This document shows, piece by piece, positions 50,077 through 60,617 of a stretch of DNA of 64,000 nt. Numbering within the stretch: the stretch's first letter is position 1; each line of letters starts with the position of its first letter. The position numbers and the translations under genes are program-made. The stretch lies in contig NZ_LNBY01000018.1 in NCBI RefSeq assembly GCF_001542855.1, forward strand, positions 310,001 through 374,000, written 5' to 3'. A model generated the notes under the pieces. The model did no database searches. It was not told where the DNA came from and saw nothing but the letters and a program-made list of their open reading frames with translations. The stretch comes from Erythrobacter sp. AP23. Lineage in GTDB: Bacteria; Pseudomonadota; Alphaproteobacteria; Sphingomonadales; Sphingomonadaceae.

Positions 50077-50108
50077 CGTCGGTCCTTATCGCCCGCGGCC
50101 AGTCGTGG

Positions 50109-50774
50109 TTAGCCGAGCTGGGTTTGCTCGACGGTATAAAAGAGTCCCTTCCCGTCCTCGCGACGGCGCAGGACGATGTGGTTTTCGGGAACATGCGGCC
50201 CGATGGCATCGGCGAGCGAGCCGGATTGCAGCCGCGTAAAATCCTCGTCCGAGAGCGTCTGGAAATTGAGCCCCTCGTCCGCCGCAAAGACCAAAGCTGC
50301 CGGCGCCTGGCCGGACAAGCGCGCCATGAAGGTCGCTGCGGGCTCACTCGTCATGTATCCGTGCAGTTCGAGGATCTGGGTCAGCGAATGCGCAAAGGCG
50401 ACATGATTGTTGCCCTTGCCATTATGCCATTTGCACAGCGGCATAAGATAACAGATGTTCGACGACGGTACGGTGCCGTCCATATTGGGCGTCATATGCC
50501 CGCCCACCTGAAATGCCGGATGGGAATGGTCGGACGTCTGCGGATCGACATAGCAATGGTCATTGGTGCCCACGCCGATGCCGAGCTGCTGAAGCAGATA
50601 CGTCCAGCTCGGATAGCCGGGGATCTTGGGGTCGTGGGTGCTGCCGATCACATTGTATAGCGCAGCCGTATAGGTCACCACATTCGCGCTCGTCGACATC
50701 AGCCGCTTGTCCCCGAAACGGCTGACGAATTCCCGCAATACGCCGATCGGCTCTTCCGGACCCGGATTTTCCAT
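50109..50774 (-). CDS. Hypothetical protein with His/Cys metal-site-like motif
   Basis: The 221-residue protein has no signal peptide and no family I can name. The middle contains HPAFQVGGHM, NICYLMPLCKWHNGKGN and HVAFAHS: clustered His and Cys (C-x6-C-x2-H) reminiscent of a metal or HNH-like site. A conserved YPSWTYLLQQLGIGV segment precedes it. ATG 50774 has GGAGAG about 6 nt upstream. It stands alone between rplL and the MATE gene. An HNH-type nuclease is one possibility, but the classical HNH spacing is not complete. Confidence 0.6.
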   Translation of the reverse strand: MENPGPEEPIGVLREFVSRFGDKRLMSTSANVVTYTAALYNVIGSTHDPKIPGYPSWTYLLQQLGIGVGTNDHCYVDPQTSDHSHPAFQVGGHMTPNMDGTVPSSNICYLMPLCKWHNGKGNNHVAFAHSLTQILELHGYMTSEPAATFMARLSGQAPAALVFAADEGLNFQTLSDEDFTRLQSGSLADAIGPHVPENHIVLRRREDGKGLFYTVEQTQLG

Positions 50775-51143
50775 AATTTCTCTCCATCATGCTGCAGACG
50801 ATGGATGCCTGCGAGTGCGCTGATGGCCAAATGTCCTTGCATCCATATCCGACCGGATCCCGTGCAATCGGCTCGAGCGACCGGCCTGCGGTCTTCCGGC
50901 TCGGTGGCCGGCACCAGCCTGGGATCGCCCCAGCACTGCATCGCCAGACCCCGTATTGCGCGCACCGAAGGGCTCGATCGGAAGCAGGCAAAGCCATTAC
51001 ATCCCCACCGGACCGAACTCTGGCCCCAACCAAATGAGAGGCTTGGCTGTGTGGCGTGTGCGCACCATAGGAAACGCGAATTGCGCTTTCGCCCGTACGA
51101 CGGTTTGAGCGGCGTCCCCCCTTGCCCTATCCGGTCCGGCTGC
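50775..51143. other. 369-bp gap without a gene
   Basis: The stretch between the divergent Cys/His protein and the MATE gene contains no open frame with a ribosome site and no clear promoter. The nearest in-frame upstream ATGs of the MATE reading frame code for sequence unlike the family and are not taken as starts. Confidence 0.5.
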
Positions 51144-52571
51144 ATGACGCACGAGACCGCCATGGAGCCCACGCCCCCCATTGCGGAACCGGGCGGTGAC
51201 GGCTGGCGCGACGAACTGGTCGCGACGCTGCGGCTGAGCTGGCCGCTGGCGGCGGCGAACCTTTTGCAGATGCTGACCTATGCCATCGACGTGATCTTCA
51301 TCGCGCGGCTGGGCGAGGACCAGTTGGCCGCTTCGGCGCTCGCCGTCGCTCTATTCGGCCTCGTGCTATGGGCCTTGTCTGGCCTGACCGGCGCGGTCGC
51401 TCCGGTCGCGGCCGCCGAGCTAGGCGAACGCGCGCCCGCGCTGCGCCCCGTGCGCCGTTCGGTGCGCATGGCGCTGTGGCTGGCATTGTTTTCCGGAGTG
51501 GGCGGGATCGGCCTGTGCTTGCTGCTCGGCCCGCTGATGCGCGTGACCGGTCAGGAACCGCAGATCGTCGCCATGGCGATCGAATACAACACGCTGCTGG
51601 TGCTGAGCCTCGTGCCGATGCTGTTCAATAACGTTTTGCGCAGCTTCGTCTCGACGCTCGACCGGCCGATTTTCGCGACCGCGATCACCGCTGGCGGAAT
51701 ATTCGTCAATGCGCTTGCCAATTACGCCTTCATCTTCGGCAATTTCGGCGCACCTGAACTGGGCCTCAAGGGCGCGGCGGTGGCGACGATCATAACCACG
51801 CTGACCACGCTCCTCGCCTATGTCGTCGCGATTCGGCTCGACCCGCGGCTGCATCGCTATCGCATCTTCGGCCGCTGGTGGTCGCCCGACTGGCCGCGCT
51901 TCTGGCATATCGCACGCGTGGGCACGCCGATCGCGCTGACGATCACCGCAGAGGCCGGGATATTCGGGGCGGCCGCCTTCCTCATGGGCAATATCGGCGC
52001 GAGCCAGCTTGCCGCGCATACCGTGGCGCTGCAGATCGCCGCGCTCGCCTTCCAGGTGCCTTTCGGCGTCGGACAGGCGGCGACGATCCGCGTGGGCTAT
52101 TTCTATGGCGCGCGCGATGCCGAGGGGATGAAGCGCGCGGGCTGGACCGCAATCGTCGTGGGCACGGGCTTCATGGCGCTGACCGCTCTCGCCATGGTGG
52201 TCATTCCCAAACCTCTGATTGCGATCTACGTCGACCCATGGGACCCGAAGAACGCGGTGCTGGTCGGCTTCGCGCTGCAATACATCGTGATCGCCGCGGC
52301 CTTCCAGCTGTTCGACGGCATGCAGGCGGTCGCTGCGGGCGCGCTGCGCGGTTTGCAGGATACGCGGGTCCCGATGTGGATCGCGGCCTTCGCCTATTGG
52401 GTGCCGGGCATCGGCCTGTCGCTCTACCTCGGCTTCTATACTCCGCTCGAGGGTGTGGGCGTGTGGATCGGGCTCGCGACCGGCCTCACCGTTGCCGCTG
52501 CGCTGCTCGGCTGGCGCTGGCACCGGCGCGAAAGACTCGGGCTGACGGACAGACCCCCTCGCCTGGCCTGA
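51144..52571 (+). CDS. MATE-family efflux transporter
   Basis: The 475-residue protein has 12 predicted membrane helices in the two-fold MATE layout: LRLSWPLAAANLLQML opens the first bundle and PIALTITAEAGIFGAAAFL the second. Motifs VDRPIFAT-like (TLDRPIFATA), QIAALAFQVPFGVGQAATIRVG and GALRGLQDTRVP are typical of the NorM branch. It exports cationic drugs or toxic compounds in exchange for sodium or protons. Start is either ATG 51144 or ATG 51162; neither has a good ribosome site. It ends 150 bp before groES. Confidence 0.92.
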   Translation: MTHETAMEPTPPIAEPGGDGWRDELVATLRLSWPLAAANLLQMLTYAIDVIFIARLGEDQLAASALAVALFGLVLWALSGLTGAVAPVAAAELGERAPALRPVRRSVRMALWLALFSGVGGIGLCLLLGPLMRVTGQEPQIVAMAIEYNTLLVLSLVPMLFNNVLRSFVSTLDRPIFATAITAGGIFVNALANYAFIFGNFGAPELGLKGAAVATIITTLTTLLAYVVAIRLDPRLHRYRIFGRWWSPDWPRFWHIARVGTPIALTITAEAGIFGAAAFLMGNIGASQLAAHTVALQIAALAFQVPFGVGQAATIRVGYFYGARDAEGMKRAGWTAIVVGTGFMALTALAMVVIPKPLIAIYVDPWDPKNAVLVGFALQYIVIAAAFQLFDGMQAVAAGALRGLQDTRVPMWIAAFAYWVPGIGLSLYLGFYTPLEGVGVWIGLATGLTVAAALLGWRWHRRERLGLTDRPPRLA

Positions 52572-52622
52572 ACACGCGCACACCCCGGCGAAAGCATCGC
52601 AACTTTTTTCGCCGACGCCCCG

Positions 52623-52650
52623 TTGACTCGACGAAAAGGCGTCCCCAAAT
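52623..52650 (+). promoter_or_regulatory. RpoH-type heat-shock promoter of groESL
   Basis: TTGACT (52623-52628) and CCCCAAAT (52643-52650) are spaced by 14 bp, matching the sigma-32 pattern TTGAAA/CCCCATNT. It lies about 70-100 bp upstream of groES and just before the CIRCE element. Confidence 0.65.
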
Positions 52651-52658
52651 GCGCCTCG

Positions 52659-52685
52659 CTGGCACTCTCGGAGTGGGAGTGCCAA
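52659..52685 (+). promoter_or_regulatory. CIRCE operator (HrcA site)
   Basis: CTGGCACTC and GAGTGCCAA flank a 9-bp spacer, the CIRCE arrangement (consensus TTAGCACTC-N9-GAGTGCTAA, two substitutions per arm). It lies 36 bp upstream of the groES ATG. HrcA itself is not in the window. Confidence 0.9.
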
Positions 52686-52721
52686 CTCTTGTTCCACACT
52701 CTTAGAAGAGAGGTCATCACT

Positions 52722-53009
52722 ATGGCATTTCGTCCGCTGCACGACCGCGTTCTGGTCCGTCGCATCGAAGCCGAAGAAAAGACCGCGGGCGGGATCATCA
52801 TTCCCGATAGCGCCAAGGAAAAGCCGAGCGAAGGCGAAATCGTCGCCGTCGGCGATGGCGCCCGCGACGATGACGGCGATCGTATCCCGCTCGACGTCAA
52901 GGCTGGCGACCGCGTGCTGTTCGGCAAATGGTCCGGCACCGAGGTCAAGCTCGATGGCGAAGACCTGCTGATCATGAAGGAAAGCGACATCATGGGGATC
53001 ATCGGCTGA
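52722..53009 (+). CDS. groES: Co-chaperonin GroES
   Basis: The 95-residue protein has [29 protein letters not shown] with the mobile loop [15 protein letters not shown], and a [16 protein letters not shown] end (quoted in pieces). The heptameric lid works with GroEL. The ATG is downstream of an AGAAGAGAGG ribosome site. The region upstream holds both a sigma-32-like promoter and a CIRCE operator. Confidence 0.98.
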   Translation: MAFRPLHDRVLVRRIEAEEKTAGGIIIPDSAKEKPSEGEIVAVGDGARDDDGDRIPLDVKAGDRVLFGKWSGTEVKLDGEDLLIMKESDIMGIIG

Positions 53010-53023
53010 GCCGATCCCGCTGA

Positions 53024-54715
<1,692 letters not shown>

Positions 54716-54746
54716 GCCCAGCTACCCAGCTTCACCGCAAAGAACG

Positions 54747-54781
54747 AGGCCCGGCAGGAGCGATCCTGCCGGGCCTTTCTT
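54747..54781 (+). terminator. Rho-independent terminator of groESL
   Basis: A 13-bp perfect stem (AGGCCCGGCAGGA with TCCTGCCGGGCCT) around GCGA, followed by TTCTT. Confidence 0.92.
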
Positions 54782-54891
54782 ATTCCGGCGCCAGTCGCGG
54801 TCTCGTGCAATGGCTATCGATCGTGCAACATTGACATGCTTGATGGTCGGACCATTACATATTCATGAGTTTGCAACGGGGGGCATCGGCG

Positions 54892-55527
54892 ATGGGTTCG
54901 TGGAGCAGTTTGGCAGTCACTGTCATTGCAGCAATCGCAACGACAAATTCCCAAGTCCTAACGGCGCAAACCGCCCCAATGCCGGCGGAGGAGCCTCCAC
55001 CGCCTGTCGCGCAAGAAGAGAGCGCAGACGCGGTTACAAGGGGGGATTCGTGGAGCGCCGAACCCGAGCTGCGGTTCGTACCGATGGAAGTCGTCCAGCC
55101 TGTGCCGGTAGAGCTACCAGCCAGCCAGACCTTTCGCCAGCCGGCTAACCTGGCATTGACAGGCCCGGAAATCTCATGCGCTCCCGTCCCGGAGCCGTGT
55201 GTCCGGGTAATCGGACTGCCCGGCCTGTCATTCTATCTGATCCACAAACGCCGGTTTCGCCATTTCGCGACCCAAGGCGGGCGGCAGCCGTTCGACGCGG
55301 GACGGGGAATCGCTCGGATGCTTGCAATTGGGATCGATCGCAACCGCGTGTCGATGGAAGGAGAATTCTTTGGCCAATTGGGCAAGGTCTCGGAAGAATA
55401 CTGGATCATTCCGTGGTGTGCGCGCGAAATCGACGGTCGCGAGCACTGGAAGGCCAGCTGGCGGACAAACGCGACCGTGGTCATGGCACCGGAGGGCGTC
55501 TCTGACGTATATGCCGCATGCCAATAG
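54892..55527 (+). CDS. Secreted hypothetical protein
   Basis: The 211-residue protein has a probable signal peptide (SLAVTVIAAIATTNSQV to AQTA), then a Pro/Glu-rich linker (PMPAEEPPPPVAQEE). A C-terminal domain with LSFYLIHKRRFRHF, four conserved-looking cysteines (SCAP, PCVRV, WCARE, AACQ) and WKASWRTNA follows. The cysteines may form two disulphides. The start at 54892 is preferred to the ATG at 54865 because GGGGGG lies about 8 nt upstream. Its end overlaps the next gene by 10 bp, so the two are likely translated together. No family is recognised. Confidence 0.65.
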   Translation: MGSWSSLAVTVIAAIATTNSQVLTAQTAPMPAEEPPPPVAQEESADAVTRGDSWSAEPELRFVPMEVVQPVPVELPASQTFRQPANLALTGPEISCAPVPEPCVRVIGLPGLSFYLIHKRRFRHFATQGGRQPFDAGRGIARMLAIGIDRNRVSMEGEFFGQLGKVSEEYWIIPWCAREIDGREHWKASWRTNATVVMAPEGVSDVYAACQ

Positions 55528-56081
55528 CCGAGCAATTCAAGTCGACCGAAATGGCAATCGGAGCGGGCGTCGCCTTCTTCGCGGAAATGGCGAAGTATTA
55601 CGCGATTTCGAATGTCGTCGATTTGCCCGAATCGCTCACTGGACTGCCACCGTTTCTCTCCACCTTGTCCGTCATCGTATTTGGCCTTCTGCTGGTCTAT
55701 CTTTCGGACAGGGTGCTACAGACGAAGCCAGCCATCCTGGTCGTCATCGTCATCGCCATGCTCACTGGCGGAACATATTTGTCCTCACGCTTCGCAAGTG
55801 AAGTCAAGCGCCACTCCATCGCGGTCGAATGCGTCGACTATCCACGATCCCTCATCCTCGAGCCCGAAGAGCCGAGTGCGCAATTGTCCCGATTGCTCGA
55901 CGATGGCGGGGGCCTCGATCTCGCTTGGTGTGCCGAGAACAAAGTCGAGGTCAGGAGCATGATCAAGAAGCAGAACGCCAACCGGGCACATGGTCTCACG
56001 ATCATGCTGATTGTGGCCGAGACTCTTCTCGCACTTGCACTGACACTGGCAGGGTGGCTGGTCGCCAACCGCCGGCAATAG
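55518..56081 (+). CDS. Membrane hypothetical protein
   Basis: The 187-residue protein has three to four membrane helices (about 10-30, 47-65, 70-90, 160-182), with a soluble loop of 65 residues between the third and the last. The loop holds two cysteines (VECVDYP, AWCAENK) and would face the periplasm if the N-terminus is inside. The start overlaps the preceding secreted-protein gene by 10 bp. No family is recognised; a partner of the secreted protein is plausible from the overlap. Confidence 0.65.
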   Translation: MPIAEQFKSTEMAIGAGVAFFAEMAKYYAISNVVDLPESLTGLPPFLSTLSVIVFGLLLVYLSDRVLQTKPAILVVIVIAMLTGGTYLSSRFASEVKRHSIAVECVDYPRSLILEPEEPSAQLSRLLDDGGGLDLAWCAENKVEVRSMIKKQNANRAHGLTIMLIVAETLLALALTLAGWLVANRRQ

Positions 56082-56170
56082 CACCGCCCGACTCGTCACG
56101 CCTGACAAATGCGTGCACGCTTGTCGAATTCTCACAAGCAGCCGGTCTGAGCGCATGATAGACGGCGCGT

Positions 56171-56986
56171 ATGAGGCGAGATGGCGAAAATCGGACCTCC
56201 CGGACCGGTCTCGCCGGAGGCTTCGGTTTGCGGCAAGGACATTACGATAGCGCCAGGACACTATATGCGCGGGAGCGCTACACGAGGCCGAGGCAATCGG
56301 CCCCGATCCGCGTGGGCAAGCGATTGCGCGATCCGGTCAATCGCTGGTTTGCCCGTCAGTCGCTGATCGGCGACGAGGATATCCTCGCACCCGAGCACCT
56401 TCCCTGCCTCGCCGAGCTGCAACGCGAGTGGCGGACCGTCCAGGCAGAACTCGAACCCTTGCTGGCCGAGCGGGGCGCCATTCCCGCCTTCGGCAAGCTG
56501 TCGCCCGATCACCGGCGGATCGCCAACACCTCGGCATGGAAGAGCTTCTTCTTCGAAGGCTACGGCTTCAAGGCGCAGGCCAACCGCGCGCGCTGCCCGA
56601 AGACCGCAGCCATGCTCGACCGTATTCCGGGCCTGGTCGTGGCATTCTTCTCGATCATGGAGCCGGGCACGCATGTCCCGCGCCATCGCGGGCTGACCAA
56701 GGCCTGGCTCAACTGCCATCTCGGCCTCGCCGTGCCGCAGGGCCCGGGCCGCTGCGAGATGGAAGTCAACGGCCGCCCGATGCGCTGGCACGAGGGCGCA
56801 TGGCTCGTGTTCGACGAGACCAACCCGCACGAGGTCTGGAACGAGACCGCAAGCCCTCGAGTCGTGCTGTTCCTCCAGGTGCGCCGCCCGATGCGCTGGC
56901 CGGGCCGCATCGCGGCCCGGCTGCTCTATGCGATCATCCGTCGCACGGGTTTCGTGCAGGATGTGAAAAAGGCGATCGAAGCGTAG
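56171..56986 (+). CDS. Aspartyl/asparaginyl beta-hydroxylase domain protein
   Basis: The up to 271-residue protein contains the 2-oxoglutarate/iron hydroxylase core: TSAWKSFFFEGYG, EPGTHVPRHRGLTKAWLNCHLGL with the first metal His, GAWLVFDETNPHEVWNET with the second His, and LFLQVRRPM. This AspH-type domain in bacteria hydroxylates lipids or peptides. The first 45 residues are Arg-rich and poorly conserved, so the true start may be the GTG at about 56312. The end almost meets the convergent DUF305 gene. Confidence 0.8.
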   Translation: MRRDGENRTSRTGLAGGFGLRQGHYDSARTLYARERYTRPRQSAPIRVGKRLRDPVNRWFARQSLIGDEDILAPEHLPCLAELQREWRTVQAELEPLLAERGAIPAFGKLSPDHRRIANTSAWKSFFFEGYGFKAQANRARCPKTAAMLDRIPGLVVAFFSIMEPGTHVPRHRGLTKAWLNCHLGLAVPQGPGRCEMEVNGRPMRWHEGAWLVFDETNPHEVWNETASPRVVLFLQVRRPMRWPGRIAARLLYAIIRRTGFVQDVKKAIEA

Positions 56987-56987
56987 G

Positions 56988-59234
56988 TCAGCCGCCCTTG
57001 CGGCTCGCCTCCGCTGCGGCAATCGCCTCCGCCGGCCAAGTGACCTGCGTCTGCGTCTGCGGGTTGAACAGTTCGCCTTCATACTGGGCCGCTTCGGCGG
57101 CGGCGATTTCCTCGGCGGTGAGGAATTCGCTCGGTTCCAGCGCGAAGACGTCGAGCCCGCGGGTGATCTCGGTGGCGTAGATGCGGCCATTGTACCAATA
57201 GGCCGACCAATAGCCGCCGGTGATGAGCTGTTCCTCATCGACCGGGCCGCGGTCGAAATAGGCGATCTCGACCGGATTCGCCGCATCGGTGAAGTCGATC
57301 ACCGAGATCCCGCCCTGGTACCACGCCTGGACGAAGATATCGCGCCCCGGTACCGGGATGATCGAGCCATTATGCGCGACGCAGTTCTCCTTGTCTCCCT
57401 GCGGCGCGGGCAGCTTGTAGAGGCTTTCGAACCTGAGCTTGCCATCCTCGATCGAATAGATCGCATTGGCGCCCCAGTCGCGCGGATCGCCTGCCTGGCA
57501 GCGCGGACGGCCACCGCCGCCCCACTCGTCGGTAAACAGCACCTTGGTGCCATCATTGTTGAAGGTTGCCGAGTGCCAGTAGGCGAAGCCCTTGTCGGTA
57601 ACGTCGTCGACGCGCACCGGCTTGAGCGGATCCGCGATGTCGAGGAGGATCCCGTTGCCCGAACAGGCGCCTGCGGCAAGGTTCATCGCGGGGAAGACGG
57701 TGATGTCGTGGCACTGGTCGGTCAGGCGGGTTTCCTGCGTCCCCTCGCCATGGTCGCCGCCGCGCCACAGGCCGGCGATCTGGCCGTCCTGCGCGAAAAT
57801 GCGCGGGCTGTCGGTGATTCGCGCGGCGCTCGGATTGTCGACCGGAACCTCGATTACGTCGATGCTGAACAGCGCCGTATCGTCGCCGCCGCGCTCGAAG
57901 CAGCCGGCCAGCTCCTTGTCGTCGCGCACGAAGCTGGTGCCCGAATTGTAGACCACCACGCGATCCGCATCGGCGCTGACCACCGAATGCGTGTGGCTGC
58001 CGCGACAGGTCTGAACCTGGCCGACCTGGCGCGGCCGGGTGATGTCGGAAATGTCGAAGATACGCAGGCCGCGGAAGCGTTCGTCGCTGACGTCGTCGGC
58101 AACGCCTTGCAGGCCGCAATCCTTGCGCGCGCGGCTGTCCTGCACGCTCATCAACAGGAGGTCGCCGACGATCGACACGTCGCCCTGCCCGCCCGGACAG
58201 ACGACCGAACTGACCAGCTGCGGCACACCGTCGTCGCCCAGGCGATAAGCGTTGAAGCCGTGGTAATTGCCCGCCACCAGCAGATCTCCGCTGAAGGCCA
58301 TGTCGGTGTTGGCGAAGCTGAGCAGCGAGCCGCGCTCGCCGAAACGCGGATTGCCGTCTTCGTCTTCCTCGTCGCGGATATCGGGACGCGAGGCATCGAC
58401 CAGTTCGGGCTCGTCACCCGCCTCGGCGCCGGACTCCTCGTCGCTTTCCTCATCGTCTTCGATCCGCGGGGCGAGCTGCGCCGGATTGTCGGGGTCGAAG
58501 AAGCCGGTCGGCTTGGGCTGCGCGCTGACGAGACGCAGATTGCTGATCGCTTCCCCGGCATCGCGGAAACCGGCGGCGAGCGTGGCGCGCGGATCGCTGG
58601 AGAGGCCGGCGAAGACCCTGTTCATCCGCTCGATTTCGGCTTCCTGCTCCTTCACCACATCGTTGGTGAATTCGAACATGACCGGGTCGTAAGCCGTGCC
58701 GGGCTGGTCGTGGAGTTCCTCGACCATCTCGATCGCACCTTCGTGGTGGCGGACCATCAGCTGCAGGAACAGGCGGTCGAAATCAGTCCCCTCGAGGCTG
58801 GCGAGTTCGGCCATCTGCGCGGGCGTCGCCATGCCCATCTTCGCATGATGCGCGGCGTGGTCCATCCCGGCATGGTGCTGCATGGCGACTGGCTGGCCGC
58901 GCTCGGTCAGCCAGTCGCGCATGAACTGGATTTCGTCCGCCTGGCTCGCATCGATCCGCCCGGCAATCGCGGTAAGGTCGGGATTGTTGCTGCGTCCCTC
59001 GACCAGCGCGGCCATGTCGACCGCCTGCTGGTGGTGGACGATCATGTCCTGCATGAATGTGACGTCGGCGGGCGAAAATCGCGTGTCGGACAGCCGGATC
59101 GCTTCGTCCTCGTCGATCACGCGCGGCGCGGCGCCCGGCGCGCCGGGCATAACGATCGGCGCCTGCTGCGCGATCGCGGCGGTGGAAGTGGAAAGAAGCA
59201 GGCCGGCGGCCAGCGCCCGAAACGTCGGATTCAT
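56988..59234 (-). CDS. DUF305 ferritin-like domain fused to LVIVD-type beta-propeller, exported
   Basis: The 748-residue exported protein has a signal peptide (MNPTFRALAAGLLLSTSTAAIAQ). A DUF305 domain (about 50-215) follows with MIVHHQQAVDMA and LMVRHHEGAIEMVEE, both halves of its His-rich metal-binding pair. An acidic linker (EDDEESDEESGAE) then leads into a propeller with repeats of the LVIVD type: LRIFDISDITRPRQVGQV, GILLDIADPLKPVRVDD and ISVIDFTDAANPVEIAYFD. DUF305 alone is common in metal-related periplasmic proteins; the propeller is common in secreted LVIVD-repeat proteins. The fusion suggests a metal-dependent periplasmic role; the substrate is unknown. Confidence 0.85.
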   Translation of the reverse strand: MNPTFRALAAGLLLSTSTAAIAQQAPIVMPGAPGAAPRVIDEDEAIRLSDTRFSPADVTFMQDMIVHHQQAVDMAALVEGRSNNPDLTAIAGRIDASQADEIQFMRDWLTERGQPVAMQHHAGMDHAAHHAKMGMATPAQMAELASLEGTDFDRLFLQLMVRHHEGAIEMVEELHDQPGTAYDPVMFEFTNDVVKEQEAEIERMNRVFAGLSSDPRATLAAGFRDAGEAISNLRLVSAQPKPTGFFDPDNPAQLAPRIEDDEESDEESGAEAGDEPELVDASRPDIRDEEDEDGNPRFGERGSLLSFANTDMAFSGDLLVAGNYHGFNAYRLGDDGVPQLVSSVVCPGGQGDVSIVGDLLLMSVQDSRARKDCGLQGVADDVSDERFRGLRIFDISDITRPRQVGQVQTCRGSHTHSVVSADADRVVVYNSGTSFVRDDKELAGCFERGGDDTALFSIDVIEVPVDNPSAARITDSPRIFAQDGQIAGLWRGGDHGEGTQETRLTDQCHDITVFPAMNLAAGACSGNGILLDIADPLKPVRVDDVTDKGFAYWHSATFNNDGTKVLFTDEWGGGGRPRCQAGDPRDWGANAIYSIEDGKLRFESLYKLPAPQGDKENCVAHNGSIIPVPGRDIFVQAWYQGGISVIDFTDAANPVEIAYFDRGPVDEEQLITGGYWSAYWYNGRIYATEITRGLDVFALEPSEFLTAEEIAAAEAAQYEGELFNPQTQTQVTWPAEAIAAAEASRKGG

Positions 59235-59324
59235 GTTGTCAGTCCCCTAGAATGCAGCGCGCAAAAGGCCGCTTCCACGTGCCCGGGTCAAGCGAGAATT
59301 CTGCGAACGGTCCAGCGCGCTCCA

Positions 59325-60617
59325 TCAGGTGCGAGCGAAGCACCCGCGCCGCGGACCGAGATAGCCGAACAGATAGGCCGCGACCTTGCGCATCTGGATT
59401 TCTTCCGCTCCCTCGGTGATGCGATAGCGGCGGTGGTGTCGATAGATATGCTCGAACGGTTTGTGCCGCGAATAGCCGATCCCGCCATGCACCTGCATCG
59501 CGCGGTCGGCCGCCTCGCATACCAGCCGGTTCGCCCAGTAATTGCACATGGAAACCTTGTCGGAGATCGTCTTCTCGATCTCCTCGTGCGCCATATTGTC
59601 CATCTCCCACGCGGTCTTGTAGATCAGCAGGCGCAGCATCTCGCATTGCGTCGCCAGCTCGACCAGCGGGAACTGGATTGCCTGGTTCTTTGCCAGCTCC
59701 TCGCCAAAGGGCTTGCGCTCGCGGGCGTACCGCACGCTTTCCTCCACGCAATACTGTGCCGCGCCGAGGCTCGATGCCGCCTGGCGGATGCGGTTCTGGT
59801 GGACGAAACTCTGCGCCAGAGCGAGCCCGCGCCCCTCGACACCGAGGATCGCGCTGTCGGGCACCCAGACGTTGGTGACCGACAGGCGCGGGTGGTCGGT
59901 GGGCATATTGAAGGTCCACATCCACTCCTCGATCTCGAGGCCCGGCGTGGGGTTGGGTACGATGAAACAGGTAATCCCGCTCGCCTCGCCGTTCTCGCCG
60001 CCGGTGCGCGCGAACATGGCGCAATGCGTGGCGACATGCATGCCGGTGATCCACATCTTCTCGCCATTGATAAGCCAACCGTCGACGCCATCGCGCGTTT
60101 CGCGCACCGCCCTGGTTTCCATCCAGGTCGCATCCGAGCCATGATCGGGTTCGGTCAGCCCGAAGGCGACGCGGCGCGTGCCCTCGAAACCGCCGGTGAT
60201 GAATTCCTGCTTCTGTTCTTCGCTTCCGAAGGTCTCGAACATGGCGACGAAAGGGAAATTGCCGACGATCGAGTGTTCGTTCTGCAGATCGTTGTGGAGG
60301 CCCAGCCCGCGCTGGGCGAAGCGATCGCGGATCACCGCCATCCACAGGTTCGAGCCGTCTTGGCCGCCATACTTCTTCGGTGCGGAGAAGCGCCAGTGCC
60401 CCGCTTGGTCGGCCGCCTTGCGGCATTCGCGCAGCAGATCCTCCCAATCGTGGCTTGGCAGTCCGCCGCGGTCCCAATCGGTCCGCGCATCCTCGCGGCG
60501 ATGATCGAAGAAACGGATATTGTCGTCCCGCGCGACCATCGGCTCGATCGTGTTCTCGATGAAGGCCTCGAGCTCGGCATAATAGTCCTCGAGCTCGGCG
60601 GGAATCGCGAAATCCAT
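59325..60617 (-). CDS. Acyl-CoA dehydrogenase (LvaC-like)
   Basis: The 430-residue flavoenzyme has the family segments: FGLTEPDHGSDATWMETRA (FAD/substrate), WITGMHVATHCAMFART, NRIRQAASSLGAAQY and the C-terminal ADRAMQVHGGIGYSRHKPFEHIYRHHRRYRITEGAEE (in two parts). The usual catalytic Glu near GGxGY is not obvious, as in the ACAD10/11-type branch. The ATG lies on the TGA of the phosphotransferase gene (TGATG, one base shared). The neighbouring kinase suggests action on a 4-hydroxy- or 4-phosphoacyl-CoA. Confidence 0.88.
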   Translation of the reverse strand: MDFAIPAELEDYYAELEAFIENTIEPMVARDDNIRFFDHRREDARTDWDRGGLPSHDWEDLLRECRKAADQAGHWRFSAPKKYGGQDGSNLWMAVIRDRFAQRGLGLHNDLQNEHSIVGNFPFVAMFETFGSEEQKQEFITGGFEGTRRVAFGLTEPDHGSDATWMETRAVRETRDGVDGWLINGEKMWITGMHVATHCAMFARTGGENGEASGITCFIVPNPTPGLEIEEWMWTFNMPTDHPRLSVTNVWVPDSAILGVEGRGLALAQSFVHQNRIRQAASSLGAAQYCVEESVRYARERKPFGEELAKNQAIQFPLVELATQCEMLRLLIYKTAWEMDNMAHEEIEKTISDKVSMCNYWANRLVCEAADRAMQVHGGIGYSRHKPFEHIYRHHRRYRITEGAEEIQMRKVAAYLFGYLGPRRGCFART

